This document shows positions 4,076 through 5,796 of a stretch of 5,796 nucleotides of DNA, in pieces. The stretch is from Crocinitomicaceae bacterium (GTDB taxonomy: Bacteria; Bacteroidota; Bacteroidia; Flavobacteriales_D; Crocinitomicaceae). Both the position numbers and the translations under genes were made by a program. The notes below the pieces were generated by a model. It worked only from the letters and a program-made list of their open reading frames with translations, searched no databases and was not told where the DNA came from. Numbering within the stretch: the stretch's first letter is position 1; each line of letters opens with the position of its first letter. The stretch is taken from positions 1 to 5,796 of the forward strand of contig JAHEMP010000157.1 of assembly GCA_024643585.1 (NCBI GenBank), in the 5' to 3' direction.

Positions 4076-5796
4076 TAGGCAATGAGGTTAAAGGCAATGA
4101 ATGCAGCAAGGTAGGCAATAACTCCCATTATCGCTAATTGTAAGATTGGCCATTTCCAAGAACCTGTTTCTCTTTTTACAACGGCTACGGTTGCCATGCA
4201 TTGCAAAGCATACACATAGAAAACCATCAAGGAAACACCTGATGCTAAAGTAAATACAGGAGTTCCATCTCGAAAATTTTGCATGCGCATTTTGTCGAGA
4301 AGTTTCACTTCATTTTCCTCCACGTCATTTACAGAATATATGGTAGCTAAAGTGCCAACAAAGACTTCTCTAGCTGCAAAGGATGTTATCAGGGCAATAC
4401 CAATTTTCCAATCGTATCCTAAAGGACGTATAACGGGTTCAATTTTCTGTCCCATTATTCCAATATAAGAGTTTTCCAATCGAAGAGCGCTCAGTTCATT
4501 GTTAGTGAGGTCTTCCTGAACTCCAAAATCTTTTGCATTCAGTTCCGAAACATGTCCATTTGGCCCATACGAAGCCCCTAGCCAAAGCAAAATAGATAGA
4601 GCAACGATAATTTTTCCTGCATCAAAAACAAAGCGACGTGTTTTTTCCCACATCATAGTCAATACATTCATCCACCTTGGTCCTCTGTAAGGCGGCAATT
4701 CAAGCATCAAATAACTTTTATCCGAACTGCGAATCATCAATTTCATCACAAAAGCCATTATGAGTGCAGAGAAGAGTCCTAGTAAATAGAGACCCAATAA
4801 AACCAAACCTTGAACATTGATAAATCCTGCTATTTTTGTGTTGGGAATAACCAGTGCGATTAATATAGTGTATACTGGAATTCTTGCACTGCAACTCATG
4901 AGTGGTGCTACAAAAATGGTAATCATTCTTTCTTTCCAATTGGAAATTGTTCGGGCTGCCATTATTCCTGGTATAGCGCAGGCCAAACTAGAAATCAGTG
5001 GAACGACACTCCGCCCATTCAAACCTAAAGGACGCATCAAACGATCCATGAGAAAAATAACCCGTGATAAATAACCCGTTTCTTCAAGGATTCCTAAAAA
5101 AAAGAAAAGCAAAGCGATTTGAGGAATAAAGACCATTACCCCGCCAATTCCCGGAATAATTCCTTCTACCAAAAGGTCAGTGGCGATTCCTTTTGGCAAC
5201 AAATTTTGTAGGGAAGAACTAATTTCTGAAATTCCAATTTCTATCCAATCCATTGGGTAGGCCGCCAATGAAAAAATGGATTGAAAAATTACAAATAAGA
5301 CAAAAATGAACAAAAAATAGCCCAAAATTGGATGGGCTAACCATTTGTCTAAAAAGAAACGCTGCTTGTTGTCTGCAGCAATCGTTTGGGTTTCGTCTGC
5401 GATTTTTTGAATTTTTTCCCTGCGTTGAATCGTGTCCTTCTGCTCGTCAAAACCCTCAACAGAGAAGGGAAAGGGGGTGATCCGCTTTTCCTTTTCAATT
5501 TCTTGTTCAACGGCGGCAATCAGTCTATTCTTACCCAACCCGACACGGGCATTCATTTCTACTATTTGACAATTTGGATAGAAGTCCTGTAGTGCTGTAA
5601 TTTGCGTTACTAAACCTGCTCGTGCAGAAACATCAGACATGTTTAGAACAAGAATAGTTGGCAATCCTAAATCATATATCTGATCAAAAAGCAAAAGATT
5701 TCTTTCCAAGTTTGAGGCGTCTACAACAACAACGCATACATCAGGGTGGGACTCTGAAGCAGGATTTGATAGAACATCGTAAACTATTTTCTCTTC
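4075..5796 (-). CDS. feoB: Ferrous iron transport protein B (FeoB), N-terminus outside window
   Basis: FeoB is the inner-membrane Fe(II) importer with a cytoplasmic GTPase domain. The frame is open to the right edge; 573 residues are visible of about 700, so the P-loop, switch I and DxPG motifs are missing. Counting from the edge, VVVDASNLERN (24-34) and the G4 motif LNMSD (51-55; FeoB typically has NMxD) belong to the G domain, and the MNARVG stretch (81-86) is the G5 region. A charged helical linker follows (about 97-150). The membrane domain begins near 158, with two gate regions: the first has GRSVVPL and CAIPG (273-277), the second has APLMSCSARIPVY (297-309). Then come ELPPYR (366-371), AAREVFVGT (474-482) and MATVAVVKRETGSW (534-547). 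Conserved Cys273 and Cys302 are present. The TTG at 5709 is internal (N-L-E-R-N). No frameshift is seen. The stop overlaps the start of the small partner gene; feoA, if present, lies outside. Confidence 0.96.
   Translation of the reverse strand, partial: EEKIVYDVLSNPASESHPDVCVVVVDASNLERNLLLFDQIYDLGLPTILVLNMSDVSARAGLVTQITALQDFYPNCQIVEMNARVGLGKNRLIAAVEQEIEKEKRITPFPFSVEGFDEQKDTIQRREKIQKIADETQTIAADNKQRFFLDKWLAHPILGYFLFIFVLFVIFQSIFSLAAYPMDWIEIGISEISSSLQNLLPKGIATDLLVEGIIPGIGGVMVFIPQIALLFFFLGILEETGYLSRVIFLMDRLMRPLGLNGRSVVPLISSLACAIPGIMAARTISNWKERMITIFVAPLMSCSARIPVYTILIALVIPNTKIAGFINVQGLVLLGLYLLGLFSALIMAFVMKLMIRSSDKSYLMLELPPYRGPRWMNVLTMMWEKTRRFVFDAGKIIVALSILLWLGASYGPNGHVSELNAKDFGVQEDLTNNELSALRLENSYIGIMGQKIEPVIRPLGYDWKIGIALITSFAAREVFVGTLATIYSVNDVEENEVKLLDKMRMQNFRDGTPVFTLASGVSLMVFYVYALQCMATVAVVKRETGSWKWPILQLAIMGVIAYLAAFIAFNLIA

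Noticed and set aside
4718..4939. 73-codon open frame on the minus strand within feoB, different frame
   Set aside because: It is an out-of-frame shadow of the FeoB membrane domain; the FeoB frame is continuous and conserved here, so there is no frameshift to explain.
4817..5074. 85-codon open frame on the plus strand inside feoB
   Set aside because: It is antisense to conserved FeoB membrane motifs; the hydrophobic look is an effect of the opposite-strand membrane coding.
5386..5592. 68-codon open frame on the plus strand inside feoB
   Set aside because: Antisense to the G domain and linker of FeoB, with no start signal or family match.

Overview
This AT-rich window carries seven protein-coding genes, two of them cut by the window edges, and no RNA gene, mobile element or CRISPR array that I can see. 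It looks like ordinary chromosome of a member of the Bacteroidota, probably Flavobacteriales-like. The reasons are the protein sequence types, the absence of Shine-Dalgarno motifs before most starts, and several upstream matches to the Bacteroidota promoter pattern TTTG / TAnnTTTG. The phylum-level assignment is an inference from these features.

Layout. Positions 1-626 (+) hold the C-terminal third of dxs, 1-deoxy-D-xylulose-5-phosphate synthase. A 68-residue DUF4287-like protein follows 18 bases later. A bidirectional-looking hairpin terminator (853-897) separates this pair from a convergent gene for a small exported protein (916-1236, -). A 213-base divergent intergenic region (1237-1449) holds candidate promoters for both flanking genes. 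A 594-residue sugar transporter of the FucP/GluP (FHS) branch of the major facilitator superfamily follows (1450-3234, +). It converges, with only 10 bases between stop codons, on a 206-residue exported, probably beta-barrel protein (3245-3865, -). The right end is a ferrous-iron uptake unit on the minus strand: the C-terminal three quarters of feoB (4075-5796) and a 34-codon FeoB-associated CxxC membrane protein (3971-4075) whose ATG overlaps the feoB stop codon.

How the genes fit together. Only feoB and its small partner form a clear functional unit, for Fe(II) import across the inner membrane. Dxs (isoprenoid precursors), the sugar transporter and the two exported hypothetical proteins have no evident common pathway.

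Most notable point. The sugar transporter is far longer than usual for its family. The extra length appears as two insertions, each adding a pair of membrane segments. The first pair brackets a roughly 60-residue polar, possibly coiled-coil segment predicted to lie in the periplasm. This gives about 16 membrane segments instead of 12. The two acidic residues central to proton coupling in E. coli FucP are also replaced. I found no convincing new multi-gene system in this window.
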